DNA of 64,000 nucleotides from Candidatus Gastranaerophilales bacterium (GCA_944325005.1 CALUYO010000005.1:91973-155972); one strand, 5' to 3'. Positions 47,070 through 56,411 are shown, numbered from the stretch's first letter. A program made the numbers and translations. Notes: generated by a model not told the origin, from the sequence alone.

Positions 47070-47921
47070 ATGAATGTAAGTACAGCTTCAGCAGCAGCAA
47101 CCGCGAGTACATCGGATGTAAGTTCAACCCAGTCAAAATCCAAGACAAGCAGTACATCCAAAATAGCAGATAAATCTTTTGATGAAGAAATGAAAACTGC
47201 TTCCGAAAATGAAAATGTAAAAGAAACATCCGATACTAAAGAGGACAAAAAAGCTTCCGAAGATAAAAAAACTTCGGACAAAGATGCAAATAAAGATGCA
47301 AATAAACTTTCAAAGGAACTTCAAAATCCTGATGATATTGTTCCAGATGAGATTTATAAAGGCGGGATAAATTTTACGGATTATAAATATCATAATGAAG
47401 GTCAGTCAATATTAACTCAGAATATTCAAAATCTTTTAAATACAAAAGATCTTATGAATACTGTTAATTCTGCTTCTGCTATAGATTATGATGTAATAAA
47501 TATGTCTGACAGTGATGCAAATTTTTTCGCAAATCTGGTTCAAAATACTGATATGTCAATGAAAAGTATTGCTTCTCAAATAAGTGATGCTATGGTAAAT
47601 AATTCCCAAAATGTGCAGAAAAATGTTCAGGTTTCATCTGTTTTAATGGATAAACTTTCTGAATCTATGCGAACTAACCAGCCATTCAGAATAGATTTTG
47701 ATAAAGATGTTTCTGTTATTTTAAAGGTTAATAAAGACGGTAGTCTTGCTGCTAATTTTATCCCCGGTGATAAAGCTGTTGAACAATATCTAAGAAATAA
47801 TATTTCTTTTTTGAGACAGAGGTTTGATGATCAAAATCTTCCTTACTCAGAATTAAGTTACAGCAATTCCCGTCAGCAGCAGGAAAAGCGTAAAAATAAT
47901 AAGGAGAATAGCAATGAATGA
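47070..47921 (+). CDS. flagellar hook-length control (FliK)-like protein
   Basis: A 283-residue protein with a Ser/Thr/Lys-rich disordered N-terminal 90 residues, as expected of an exported ruler, and a folded C-terminus. The stretch FRIDFDKDVSVILKVNKDGSLAANFIPGDKAVEQYLRNNISFLRQRF resembles the FliK C-terminal substrate-switch domain in pattern. It lies between fliJ and a rod/hook gene, the usual place of fliK. Overlaps the next gene by eight bases. The assignment is by position and pattern. Confidence 0.6.
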   Translation: MNVSTASAAATASTSDVSSTQSKSKTSSTSKIADKSFDEEMKTASENENVKETSDTKEDKKASEDKKTSDKDANKDANKLSKELQNPDDIVPDEIYKGGINFTDYKYHNEGQSILTQNIQNLLNTKDLMNTVNSASAIDYDVINMSDSDANFFANLVQNTDMSMKSIASQISDAMVNNSQNVQKNVQVSSVLMDKLSESMRTNQPFRIDFDKDVSVILKVNKDGSLAANFIPGDKAVEQYLRNNISFLRQRFDDQNLPYSELSYSNSRQQQEKRKNNKENSNE

Positions 47922-48750
47922 TTCTTTTATAACAGCTCTCAATACTCAAAAATCGACAACAAACTGGATGGATGTTATAGCAGATAACATGACAAATGTT
48001 TATACTCCCGGTTTTAGAGAACAGCAGGTAACATTTAAAACTTTTCTCGGCGGCGCAATTTCTGATGATTATGATAAAAAGATTAGTCAGGGTAAGTCTA
48101 CTCCGGGTACCTCTAATGAAAACCTATTTCTGGAAGGTAAAGGCTTTTTCCTTGTAAAAAACGCAGAAGGAAAAAGTATTTATACAAGATTAGGTGAATT
48201 TACGTTTGATAAAGAAGGGGTTTATAGAGACAGGAGCGGTAATACTGTTCAGGGATACATCCTTAATGATAAAGGTGAAATAATGCAGGGTACAAAATCA
48301 ATTACCGATGACCTTTACCAGCAAACTGCAATGAAGGGTGGAGCTCTGGATATTCCGACAACTAATATAAAATTATGGATTGATCCTAATAACGGTAAAT
48401 ACCTTGGTAAATACGATGATTACGAAATAAAGAATGATGGTACTATTTACGGTAAGGCTGATGGCGGAAAGCGTTCTGTTCCTTTATACAGAATTACTAC
48501 AAGAAATTTTCATAATGCCGCTGCTTTGTATGAGTTTAAACCGGGACAATTCCTTGAAACTGAAGAATCAGGAAAACCAGTAATTGGCGTAGGTGAAATC
48601 CGCTCAGGATTGTTGGAAATGTCAAATGCTGATTTTAAAGCTAATATTTCATATTACCAGATGGCAAAACTGCAGATGGAAGTGTCTAATAAACTAATTT
48701 CCTCTCAGAAAGAACTGTTGCAAGAAGCTTTACGTTTAGTTGGCAACTAA
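47914..48750 (+). CDS. flagellar hook/basal-body rod protein (FlgE/F/G family)
   Basis: A 278-residue axial protein. The N-terminal ALNTQKSTTNWMDVIADNMTNVYTPGFRE is the flagellar rod signature, and the C-terminal helix (NADFKANISYYQMAKLQMEVSNKLISSQKELLQEALRLVGN) is the polymerisation coiled coil. GKGFFLVKN and YTRLGEFTFDKEG are typical of FlgE/F/G. The length suits FlgF or FlgG; after FliK it could also be a short FlgE. I cannot decide which. Confidence 0.78.
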   Translation: MNDSFITALNTQKSTTNWMDVIADNMTNVYTPGFREQQVTFKTFLGGAISDDYDKKISQGKSTPGTSNENLFLEGKGFFLVKNAEGKSIYTRLGEFTFDKEGVYRDRSGNTVQGYILNDKGEIMQGTKSITDDLYQQTAMKGGALDIPTTNIKLWIDPNNGKYLGKYDDYEIKNDGTIYGKADGGKRSVPLYRITTRNFHNAAALYEFKPGQFLETEESGKPVIGVGEIRSGLLEMSNADFKANISYYQMAKLQMEVSNKLISSQKELLQEALRLVGN

Positions 48751-48760
48751 TTTCAATGTT

Positions 48761-49732
48761 TTAAACTCCATTTTGTAAAGGGACGCTTGTCCCTTTTATT
48801 TCATTTATAATTTCAAGAATTTCTTGTGAAATGTCATTGATGTCTGTGATATTTTCCTTTACAAGATGCGCAAATTCTGCCTTCTTAAATTCATGTAGTC
48901 CCCTGTGTTTAAAAAATTCTTCAAGAAATTCAACTTTTGAAGAACACTTTTCAAGACCTTCTATCGGTGCAATAGATATATTTTTTGTTGCATAGTTTAA
49001 AGTTTTTATAATTAGAGAATCCGGCAGCATATCTTCAAACTCACCGCTTTTCAAAAGGTGTATTTTGTCACTGTTTCTAAGCCTTGGCTTAATTTCATCC
49101 AAATTTGATTTTGCATCGTTATCTAAAAGTACAAAAACAGGAATTTTCAGGCTATCTGCAAAATTGTAAAAATATTTTACTACCTGATTTTTCCCGCCTG
49201 CCGATATAATATAAATTCCGTGTTTGCTAAAATCATAACCGCATACTTTTGAAAACTCAGGAAGCAGGATTTCTTCTGTTATCCCTTCACATAAAACTAC
49301 TTTTTTGACAGGGAAACCATATGTATTTTCATCCGGATGTTCATAAGCGAGAGTTTTCATCCATTTAAGATTGTCGGGAATATCGTCGGGGAGTATTTTT
49401 ACTATACTTTTATAGTTAATTTTATTTTTAAGAAGCTTTAAAGTGTTTTCGTTGAGCTTAAATATTGAGTTCTCATAGTCATAAAGCCTCCGGTTAATGA
49501 GAAAATCATCATCCTTCAACGAAAAAGACGAATTTATAATAGTTTGTACAAGTTCTGTCATGTCGCTGTAATCCATGTTATCAAGCTCATGTTTTTTTAG
49601 CTTTGGCTCAATCAGATTGTTTATTATAATATCTTTATAAACCCTTAGATATTTAGTTTCTGTTTCTTTAAACCTTGTGAGTCTGTCAACAGATATTATT
49701 AATTGTTCTTTTGTTAGCGGCTTTATTTTCAA
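48761..49732 (-). CDS. stand-alone OLD-type TOPRIM protein
   Basis: A 323-residue protein. The C-terminal half is a TOPRIM domain: VVLCEGITEEILLPEF carries the catalytic Glu, and VFVLLDNDAKSN the DxD-like acidic pair, as in OLD-family nucleases and class 2 OLD proteins. The N-terminal 130 residues are helical, with no Walker motifs, so the ABC-type ATPase half of OLD is missing or replaced. There is no partner nuclease or helicase next to it; it sits between flagellar genes. A defence role as in Gabija or OLD is possible but unsupported. The end overlaps a hairpin at 48777-48801. Confidence 0.65.
   Translation of the reverse strand: MKIKPLTKEQLIISVDRLTRFKETETKYLRVYKDIIINNLIEPKLKKHELDNMDYSDMTELVQTIINSSFSLKDDDFLINRRLYDYENSIFKLNENTLKLLKNKINYKSIVKILPDDIPDNLKWMKTLAYEHPDENTYGFPVKKVVLCEGITEEILLPEFSKVCGYDFSKHGIYIISAGGKNQVVKYFYNFADSLKIPVFVLLDNDAKSNLDEIKPRLRNSDKIHLLKSGEFEDMLPDSLIIKTLNYATKNISIAPIEGLEKCSSKVEFLEEFFKHRGLHEFKKAEFAHLVKENITDINDISQEILEIINEIKGTSVPLQNGV
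48777..48801 (+). terminator. terminator after the flagellar rod gene
   Basis: AAAGGGAC, loop GCTT, GTCCCTTT followed by TATTTC. It lies within the last codons of the convergent TOPRIM gene. Confidence 0.6.
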
Positions 49733-49836
49733 ACTTGTATTCCTGATTGTTACATTTGTTAATTAAATTTTCGTAAATATAGCAAATTTTTTCCGGTTTA
49801 ATTTTTTAATATAATAGGTAGTAGCGGAGTTAAATT

Positions 49837-51300
49837 GTGTATTCGTTGAATTTTTATACCCAGCAATATAATAATTATAACACAGCAAAGCCTGTTAAGA
49901 CTATAGAGGTTAACAAAAATGAACAGGTCAAGGACAATGTCAGACCTTCTTTTACCTCAAATCCTATAATGTCCCAGGTACCGTATAATGCAGCTCTTAC
50001 TTCTTCGAGATTTAGAACAGAGCTTTATTCACGTGATGAAAAAAATAAATATAATGAATTAGTTAAAATTTCTGATAGAGATACTAAAAAGCATTTAAAT
50101 TTTCTTTTAAAAACAGGTATTTTGTTAAATGCTGATTCAAATGATAATTCAACAACTCTGGATAATTTGTATAAAATAGCAACTACTCCAAGGGCTCAAG
50201 GGCTTAATAACATGGTTATTTTAAAGGATACAATTGCTACGCTTGCAGACCCGCACATTATTACACAGCAGTTTGGTAATATTCCTGCAAAATACAGAGC
50301 TCAGGTAGAAGCTATTGAAAAACAAAATAAGCATGCTTCTTCTGAACAAGTTGCTCTTCCGTTTGCAGGTTCTTCCGATATAGATGTTGAACATTCCGGG
50401 ACTTGTGTTGCTTCCAGTATTGAATTTAATCTGGCGTATAAGCATCCTGCAGAGTTTGCAAGATTTGCAGAAGGGCTGAGCTCTCCGGATTTGTCTGTAA
50501 AAAAGACTATTAAAATGAATAATCTTGCGGACAATACGCTTGATGCTATATGGCTGTTAAATGCCTTTGAAATACCTTATGAAGCCCATGATTTTGATAA
50601 AGCGACTTTAACTTTTGCTCCTGATAAAAATGCAATAATAAGAGCGTTTATTCAAACAGTAGATAAAGATAAGTTAGAACGTTCACCGCTTGATGTTTTG
50701 ATGCAGTCAACATTTATGCAGGTTGGCTCTCAGCAGTCTTATGACAGTTTGACGGACAAACGTGCAGGTAAATTTAATCAGAATGATAAAGGGCTTATCG
50801 AATTTGAAAAAACATTTACGGAATCTGTCGTAGAGGATAAAAATAAAATCTCTGTTACTTATCAAACTGTCGATGAAAATGCCCGTCTTGTCGGTTATGA
50901 AACAAGTTTCGATACTATGAAGAAGCAAATAACAGATGCTTTGAATTTAGGTGAGAATGTAATTATCGGCTATACTCAGGTTGATAATAATAATACTATA
51001 ATAAACGGACATGAAATTACTATAACAGGTACAAAGATTGACAAAAACGGTAAAATGATATTTATTTGCAATGATACTGATGATAATGTATCAAAACCGG
51101 TTGAATATTCTGAGGACTACCTGCTTCCAAAAATACACCACGCGGCACTACCGCAATCGGTTGTTGCAAATGATGTAAATCTTGTAGAAAACTGGGTGGA
51201 AGGTCTGAAAACATACAAGGAATTAAAAAAGCAGGCCCAAAATCAAAATATACAACCGTATGTAATAGGCCAGCAAAACCAAATAATGCAAGCGGCTTAA
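49837..51300 (+). CDS. putative cysteine peptidase of unknown family with N-terminal F-x motif
   Basis: A 487-residue protein. It starts at a GTG after CGGAG, no better start being seen. The N-terminal 60 residues are polar and include VRPSFTSNP. GTCVASSIEFNLAY at about residue 186 looks like a papain-like nucleophile Cys at the start of a helix, and NGHEITITGTKIDKNGKMIFICNDTDD at about 385-410 like the His strand and following Asn/Asp. A double-psi or transglutaminase-like alternative is possible. No signal peptide. A hairpin follows the stop codon. Confidence 0.5.
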   Translation: MYSLNFYTQQYNNYNTAKPVKTIEVNKNEQVKDNVRPSFTSNPIMSQVPYNAALTSSRFRTELYSRDEKNKYNELVKISDRDTKKHLNFLLKTGILLNADSNDNSTTLDNLYKIATTPRAQGLNNMVILKDTIATLADPHIITQQFGNIPAKYRAQVEAIEKQNKHASSEQVALPFAGSSDIDVEHSGTCVASSIEFNLAYKHPAEFARFAEGLSSPDLSVKKTIKMNNLADNTLDAIWLLNAFEIPYEAHDFDKATLTFAPDKNAIIRAFIQTVDKDKLERSPLDVLMQSTFMQVGSQQSYDSLTDKRAGKFNQNDKGLIEFEKTFTESVVEDKNKISVTYQTVDENARLVGYETSFDTMKKQITDALNLGENVIIGYTQVDNNNTIINGHEITITGTKIDKNGKMIFICNDTDDNVSKPVEYSEDYLLPKIHHAALPQSVVANDVNLVENWVEGLKTYKELKKQAQNQNIQPYVIGQQNQIMQAA

Positions 51301-51318
51301 TGTTATTTAACATTAAGC
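51295..51318 (+). terminator. hairpin over the stop codon of the putative peptidase
   Basis: GCTTAATGTT pairs with AACATTAAGC around ATTT. Only a short, mixed T-run follows (TAAATTTTAAC), so it is a weak terminator. Confidence 0.45.
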
Positions 51319-51380
51319 TAAATTTTAACAAAAAAAATATTTATGTTGTTTAATTAATTTAATTAAAAGGGTGAAAAAAT

Positions 51381-53030
51381 ATGAATTTTATGATAAATAG
51401 TTTACCAAAAGTTTCTTTTAAAGCTGACATTGTTAGTGCCCAGTCGGCATCGCAAAATTCTCAAACTACGCAGCTTAAGCCTGATACTTTTGAAAAGACT
51501 GATAAAGTGGCTAAAACTACAGAATTTAATTCTCTATCATCAACTCCTGTCCCAAAATATTCTTCACCGGATTATACTACGACAAGTATTTTCTATATAG
51601 CTGACCTGCACGGAAAAATGACTAATATGGAAAGGATTTGCGAGATGGCAAGATTGTTTGATGCTAATACATCAGCAACTGCCAAATTAAAACTTTCTTC
51701 CGGTGATATTATGCTCGGCTCAAATCCAATGACAAATAAAGTTGCAAGCCATTTTCTAAATTGGATTGGTATTACAAATAATGGTCTAGGAAATCATGAA
51801 CTTGATGCTACCCCAGCAGCTCTTGCAGAGGCTTTAAAAGATGCAAAATTTAATCTTCTTGCTGCAAACGTGACGGTTAGACCGGAAAGTCCTATGGAAG
51901 GTAAAATAAAAAAATCTGTTATAGAAGAATATAATGGTAAGAAAATTGGTATAATAGGAACGGCTCCGTCTGATGCACTTGAAAGGGTCGGAACAAGAGA
52001 ATCTCTTAATGATATAAAAATTGATGATATAGATACAACCATTAAAAAAGTTCAAGATGAAGTTAATAAATTAAAAGCCCAAAATGTAAACATTATAGTA
52101 ATAACCTCTCACCTCGGTAAAGATGCTGATAAACGTCTTGCTCAGGAAACAGACGGTATTGATATTATACTTGGCGGTCATACTCACGATCTGTATAAGG
52201 GGGTAAAAGAGGGAGAAAATCTGCTGTATTCAAAATCAGGAGAACCTGTTGTTCTTACACAGATTGGTAAAGACGGAGAATATGTCGGAGTATTAAATGC
52301 TGTATTTAATAAAGACGGTATTTTGACCAAAGTTCAGAATAACATAATGAGAACAGGAACATTTACACGAAAATTGCCTTTTAAAACTGCGGTGGAATCT
52401 ATAATCGGAAAACCTGAAGTTCTTGGAAAAATAAAGTCAGCACCGCCTTCTCCAAAAGATAGATTAATTGCCAATAACCCTCACGGAAATATAATTGTTG
52501 ATGCCATGAGAAATGAGCTTGGAACTGATATTGCAATTTTAAATGCCGGTAACTTACGCGGATTTTTCGCAGAAGGTGAAGTCGATTCAAGACGTATTAA
52601 CGATGTTACCCCATTTGAAGATAAAATGATGATTTGTAATTTGTCTGAAAAGCAGATTGTTGATGCAATTAAAAACGGCGCAAAATCTTTTGTAAATCCT
52701 GGGCACAAACCCGGAATTCTTCTTGTTTCAGGATTGCAATATACTGTTACTGATAAGGGAGAATTAAAGGATTTGGCATTTATTGACAAGCAAGGAAACA
52801 AAGTTCCGATTGATATAAATAATCCGAGTTCAACCAGAAAATTTACAGTAGCATGTGATGATTTCTTTGCCTATGGAGGAGACAATTACTTACCTGTCAA
52901 TGCAAATCCTGATTATGTTCTGAAAAAATTTGATGTAGATAAAAATGTATATACAGCAAATTATATAAAAAATCATAAAGATCCCATTGAAATAAAAGAA
53001 GACGACAGAATAAAAATAGTCAAATCTTAG
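51381..53030 (+). CDS. 5'-nucleotidase/UshA-like metallophosphoesterase without signal peptide
   Basis: A 549-residue two-domain enzyme of the 5'-nucleotidase family. The calcineurin-like metal site is visible in ADLHGKMTN, SSGDIMLG, LGNHELD, ITSHLG and GGHTHDLY (about residues 74-270). The C-terminal substrate domain has LNAGNLRGFF, PFEDKMMICNL and YGGDNYL. The family is normally exported by Sec or Tat, but here the N-terminus is MNFMINSLPKVSFKADIVSAQ, with a polar linker to residue 70 and no hydrophobic core. It ends one base before the sigma-factor stop codon. Good AAGGGTG Shine-Dalgarno. Confidence 0.85.
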   Translation: MNFMINSLPKVSFKADIVSAQSASQNSQTTQLKPDTFEKTDKVAKTTEFNSLSSTPVPKYSSPDYTTTSIFYIADLHGKMTNMERICEMARLFDANTSATAKLKLSSGDIMLGSNPMTNKVASHFLNWIGITNNGLGNHELDATPAALAEALKDAKFNLLAANVTVRPESPMEGKIKKSVIEEYNGKKIGIIGTAPSDALERVGTRESLNDIKIDDIDTTIKKVQDEVNKLKAQNVNIIVITSHLGKDADKRLAQETDGIDIILGGHTHDLYKGVKEGENLLYSKSGEPVVLTQIGKDGEYVGVLNAVFNKDGILTKVQNNIMRTGTFTRKLPFKTAVESIIGKPEVLGKIKSAPPSPKDRLIANNPHGNIIVDAMRNELGTDIAILNAGNLRGFFAEGEVDSRRINDVTPFEDKMMICNLSEKQIVDAIKNGAKSFVNPGHKPGILLVSGLQYTVTDKGELKDLAFIDKQGNKVPIDINNPSSTRKFTVACDDFFAYGGDNYLPVNANPDYVLKKFDVDKNVYTANYIKNHKDPIEIKEDDRIKIVKS

Positions 53031-53687
53031 CTAATACCCATATTGTTCTTTTGAATTTAAGTATTCTTTAACGGTATTTAAAGATGCCTGAACTATACGT
53101 GTAACACGTGATGGAGAAAGTCCGACCTGACGTGCGATATCTTTAACCTGCATGTTTCTGTAAAACCTGTATTCTACAACAGTTCTTTCTTTTGCGGGCA
53201 GTTTGGCTATTGCCGCTCTTATCATTCGTCCCAGTTCAGTAATTTCAGCATGCTCATCCGGTTGTGCGTGCGGATCTTTTAAAAAGTCAAATGGGGAATC
53301 ATTATCGCTTGCTGCAGCTGCAAGTCCGTCAATTGAAAGAATTGTTTCATATACGGCTTCACGGACTTTAGCCTTTTGCATATCCATTCCTTCAACTTCT
53401 TCTTCTTTATCATATTCGTCATCAGGTTTATGTTTTAAAGAATACCATTTATATCTTATTCTTAATTCGTTCCTGATAGCCCATCTTACAGCTGTTGCGA
53501 TATAAGCTGCATTATATTTCTCAAGTTGTTCGGGAGTTTTATTCTTTATCAAAACTTGAATAGCAAGAATGCCTATTGAAACCAATTCCTCATAATCCAC
53601 CATGTGTTGAGGTATTCGTCTGTGCTCAACTTTTGCAACTTTTTGAACTATATCTATATATTCTTGTAATTTATTTTTATTTTGCAT
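53031..53687 (-). CDS. sigma-70 family factor, FliA/WhiG-like
   Basis: An alternative sigma factor. Region 2 is seen in VDYEELVSIGILAIQVL and YNAAYIATAVRWAIRNELR; region 4 in LPAKERTVVEYRFYRNMQVKDIARQVGLSPSRVTRIVQASL. The middle part is poorly matched. The gene lies 27 bases after flhB, suggesting a flagellar sigma. I start it at the second ATG (53687), seven bases after TATAAT; the first ATG at 53693 adds only MV. A preceding RBS is not seen. Confidence 0.78.
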   Translation of the reverse strand: MQNKNKLQEYIDIVQKVAKVEHRRIPQHMVDYEELVSIGILAIQVLIKNKTPEQLEKYNAAYIATAVRWAIRNELRIRYKWYSLKHKPDDEYDKEEEVEGMDMQKAKVREAVYETILSIDGLAAAASDNDSPFDFLKDPHAQPDEHAEITELGRMIRAAIAKLPAKERTVVEYRFYRNMQVKDIARQVGLSPSRVTRIVQASLNTVKEYLNSKEQYGY

Positions 53688-53720
53688 AACCATGATTATA
53701 AAATTATAATAGCATAGAAT

Positions 53721-54797
53721 TTACTTTATTGTACCTTTATTTGTAGTATTTTTCAATTTATAAACAAAAAGTAAGATTTCCGCTATTGCTTTGTAGAGTT
53801 CCGGCGGAATTTGCTGGTTTAAGTCAACCATTTTGTATAATGCACGGGCAACAGGTGCGTTTTCTATAACCGGAATTCCGTGTTCACGTGCGATACCTAT
53901 GATTTTTTTTGCAATTAATTCAGTCCCTTTTGCAATAAGCATCGGGGATGCCATTTCTTCAGCTTTATATTTAAGTGCGCATGCTATATGTGTAGGGTTT
54001 GTTACTACAAAGTCTGCATCAGGAACGGCATCCATCATGCCTTTTTGAAGCATTTGCATACGGCGTTGTCTTAATGCCGCTTTGACATTCGGGTCGCCTT
54101 CTGTGTTTTTGTATTCATCTTTAATTTCTTTAAAAGACATTTTTTGATCTTTTAAAAACTTCCATTTTGTAACTCCGTAGTCTGCGGCTGAGATTACAAG
54201 GAAGGCTATGCAGGCTTTAAAAATAAAGTCGGTTATGAGTTTACCGAATTCAATCATTACTGCAAAGTTATTGTCTATTGCTGCAAGCATTAATATGCTT
54301 TCAATATGTTGCATATAAACACTCCAGCCTATGTAACCAAGCAGAACAACTTTTAAAATATTTTTGAATAATTCAAAAAGTGTCTTTATTGACATAATAT
54401 TTTTGAAATATTTTGTCGGGTTAAGTTTATCAAGTTTTGGCATTAAAGGTGCAGTTGCAACAAGCGGACCAACCTGAATAAAATCTGCCATTATTGCGAC
54501 AAACCATGCCACAAAAAGTATAGGTGCAATAATTAAAGCTGCACACTTTATTGTTACAGTCAGTATATACGTCATCCCTATTTCTGACAGGTGTCCGTTA
54601 GGAATTTGTTCGTAGAGAAGCGTATAAAGTTGTACAATTTGATCCCATACAAAAGGGGCAAGACCGAAAATTACAGAGAATAATATCAGCAATGACAAAG
54701 CGGTTGAAAAATCTTTGGATTTAACAACCTGCCCTTCTTTTCTCGCCTGTTCGAGTTTCCTCGGGGTGGCATCAAATTGTTTATCTTCATCACCCAT
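53721..54797 (-). CDS. flhB: flagellar type III export protein FlhB
   Basis: An export-gate component with four membrane helices in the first 210 residues and a cytoplasmic substrate-switch domain. The autocleavage site NPTH is in DFVVTNPTHIACALKYK. The N-terminus QFDATPRKLEQARKEGQVVKSKDF is typical. 358 residues is standard. It is upstream of the sigma gene in the same direction, and FlhB acts with FliK to switch export, whose likely gene is 6 kb away. Confidence 0.93.
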   Translation of the reverse strand: MGDEDKQFDATPRKLEQARKEGQVVKSKDFSTALSLLILFSVIFGLAPFVWDQIVQLYTLLYEQIPNGHLSEIGMTYILTVTIKCAALIIAPILFVAWFVAIMADFIQVGPLVATAPLMPKLDKLNPTKYFKNIMSIKTLFELFKNILKVVLLGYIGWSVYMQHIESILMLAAIDNNFAVMIEFGKLITDFIFKACIAFLVISAADYGVTKWKFLKDQKMSFKEIKDEYKNTEGDPNVKAALRQRRMQMLQKGMMDAVPDADFVVTNPTHIACALKYKAEEMASPMLIAKGTELIAKKIIGIAREHGIPVIENAPVARALYKMVDLNQQIPPELYKAIAEILLFVYKLKNTTNKGTIK

Positions 54798-54886
54798 ACA
54801 ATATTCCTTTTAATGAATATTATAGCATGGTCAAGAGTATTATTATTTAGTAAGCCTTTGTTGCTGCTTATTTATTCTATGTTTTG

Positions 54887-55540
54887 CTAACCTTTGACTA
54901 TTTTAACTCCTGAGCTTGTCCCAAGTCTTTCTGCACCGGCTTCTATCATTTTTATTGCTGTTTCTTTATCTCTTATTCCGCCTGATGCTTTTACTTTCAA
55001 ACCGTATGGCGACACTGTTTCATACATTAATTTTACATCTTCAGCTTGGGCGCCTAGGCCGTTTTTTACAAAGCCTGTTGAGGTTTTTACAAAATCTGCT
55101 TTAGCTTTTACACATAATTCACAGGCTTTTTTTATTTCATCTTTTGTCAAAAGATCTGTTTCAAGAATTACCTTAAGCGGTTTATCCTTGCAAGCAGATT
55201 TTACTGTTTTTATGTCATTTATTATAAAGTCATAGTCTTTATCTTTGAGTTTGGAAACATTAATAACCATATCAATTTCATCAGCACCGTCTTCTATAGC
55301 TTTTGTTGTTTCAAACGCTTTAACTTCCGTTTTGTTGGCTCCAAGCGGAAAACCTACAACCGTAACTACTTTTACCCCGCTGTCTTTTAGGTTTTCTTTT
55401 GCAAGCTTTACATATAATGGATTTATACAGACGCCTAAAAAATTATGTTCTTTGGCCTCTTCAAATAATTTTAAAAAGTCTTCCAGTTTTGCATCCTGTT
55501 TTAATAATGTGTGTTCAATGTGTTCATTTAATCTTATCAT
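54887..55540 (-). CDS. deoC: deoxyribose-phosphate aldolase
   Basis: A TIM-barrel class I aldolase cleaving deoxyribose-5-phosphate to glyceraldehyde-3-phosphate and acetaldehyde in nucleoside catabolism. The Schiff-base Lys is in ADFVKTSTGF, and the second conserved Lys in LKVKASGGIRD. 217 residues is usual. Its start overlaps the end of metF by four bases. Confidence 0.92.
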   Translation of the reverse strand: MIRLNEHIEHTLLKQDAKLEDFLKLFEEAKEHNFLGVCINPLYVKLAKENLKDSGVKVVTVVGFPLGANKTEVKAFETTKAIEDGADEIDMVINVSKLKDKDYDFIINDIKTVKSACKDKPLKVILETDLLTKDEIKKACELCVKAKADFVKTSTGFVKNGLGAQAEDVKLMYETVSPYGLKVKASGGIRDKETAIKMIEAGAERLGTSSGVKIVKG

Positions 55541-56379
55541 ATTTTCCCCTTTATATTGTCTAAAATTTTAGAAACTGAGTATGCTTTGTTAAGTGTAAAG
55601 AAATGAAGCCCTTTTGCACCTTTTTTAATTAAATCTTTACACTGTTCTATAGCATATTCTATGCCAAATTCAATTAAGTCTTTTTCTTTATATTTTTCCA
55701 GTCCTTTCTGCAATTTTTCAGGTACTGAAATATTTGCCATTGATACTATTTTGTCTATCTGTTTTTTATTAATTACAGGCATAATTCCGGGGATAACCGG
55801 TATAGTAATTCCGGCATTTCTTACCCTATCAACGTAGTCAAAGAAAAAATCATTTACAAAAAATAACTGGGTAAAAATTGCATCAGCTCCGGCATCAACT
55901 TTTTTCTTCAGGTTTTCAATATCAGTTTTTAAATCGGGACATTCTATATGACCTTCCGGATAACCTGCAACTCCGACATCAATATTGGTTTTATCTTTTA
56001 TAAAAGTAACAAGTTCATTGGCAAAACAAAAGTCGTTACATACAAATGTTTTATCTTCAGGTATATCTCCTCTGAGTGCAAGTATATTTTTTATTCCTTC
56101 CGCTTCAAAATTTTTTATATCATTTTCTATTTTTTGTTTGTCGCTTGTAATACATGTAAAATGCGGCATAACATTAAATCCTGTATTTTTTAAGTCTTTC
56201 AACAAATCAATTGATTTGTTCTGATTGCCGCCAGCACCGTATGTTAAGGAAATAAATGCAGGATTATATTTTTTTAATTTATTAATTTCTCTTAAAAGAC
56301 TTTCTGGTTCAGACTTTGGTGGGAAAACTTCAAAAGAAATGATGGTTTTATCTGTGGAATAAATCTCACTCAACTTCAT
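55537..56379 (-). CDS. metF: 5,10-methylenetetrahydrofolate reductase
   Basis: A flavin TIM-barrel enzyme that makes 5-methyl-THF for methionine synthesis. FEVFPPKSEPE and FISLTYGAGG near the N-terminus, LALRGDIP at about residue 95 and GADAIFTQLFFVNDFFF at about 165 are family motifs. 280 residues. With metK it serves the methyl cycle. Divergent from the SulP gene with a 38-base gap. Confidence 0.92.
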   Translation of the reverse strand: MKLSEIYSTDKTIISFEVFPPKSEPESLLREINKLKKYNPAFISLTYGAGGNQNKSIDLLKDLKNTGFNVMPHFTCITSDKQKIENDIKNFEAEGIKNILALRGDIPEDKTFVCNDFCFANELVTFIKDKTNIDVGVAGYPEGHIECPDLKTDIENLKKKVDAGADAIFTQLFFVNDFFFDYVDRVRNAGITIPVIPGIMPVINKKQIDKIVSMANISVPEKLQKGLEKYKEKDLIEFGIEYAIEQCKDLIKKGAKGLHFFTLNKAYSVSKILDNIKGKI

Positions 56380-56382
56380 AGG

Positions 56383-56411
56383 TTGATTATACCATAAATA
56401 TTAATTATAAT
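56383..56411 (+). promoter_or_regulatory. SulP gene promoter, leaderless
   Basis: TTGATT (56383-56388), 17-bp spacer, TATAAT (56406-56411), six bases to the ATG at 56418. No Shine-Dalgarno fits. Confidence 0.6.
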
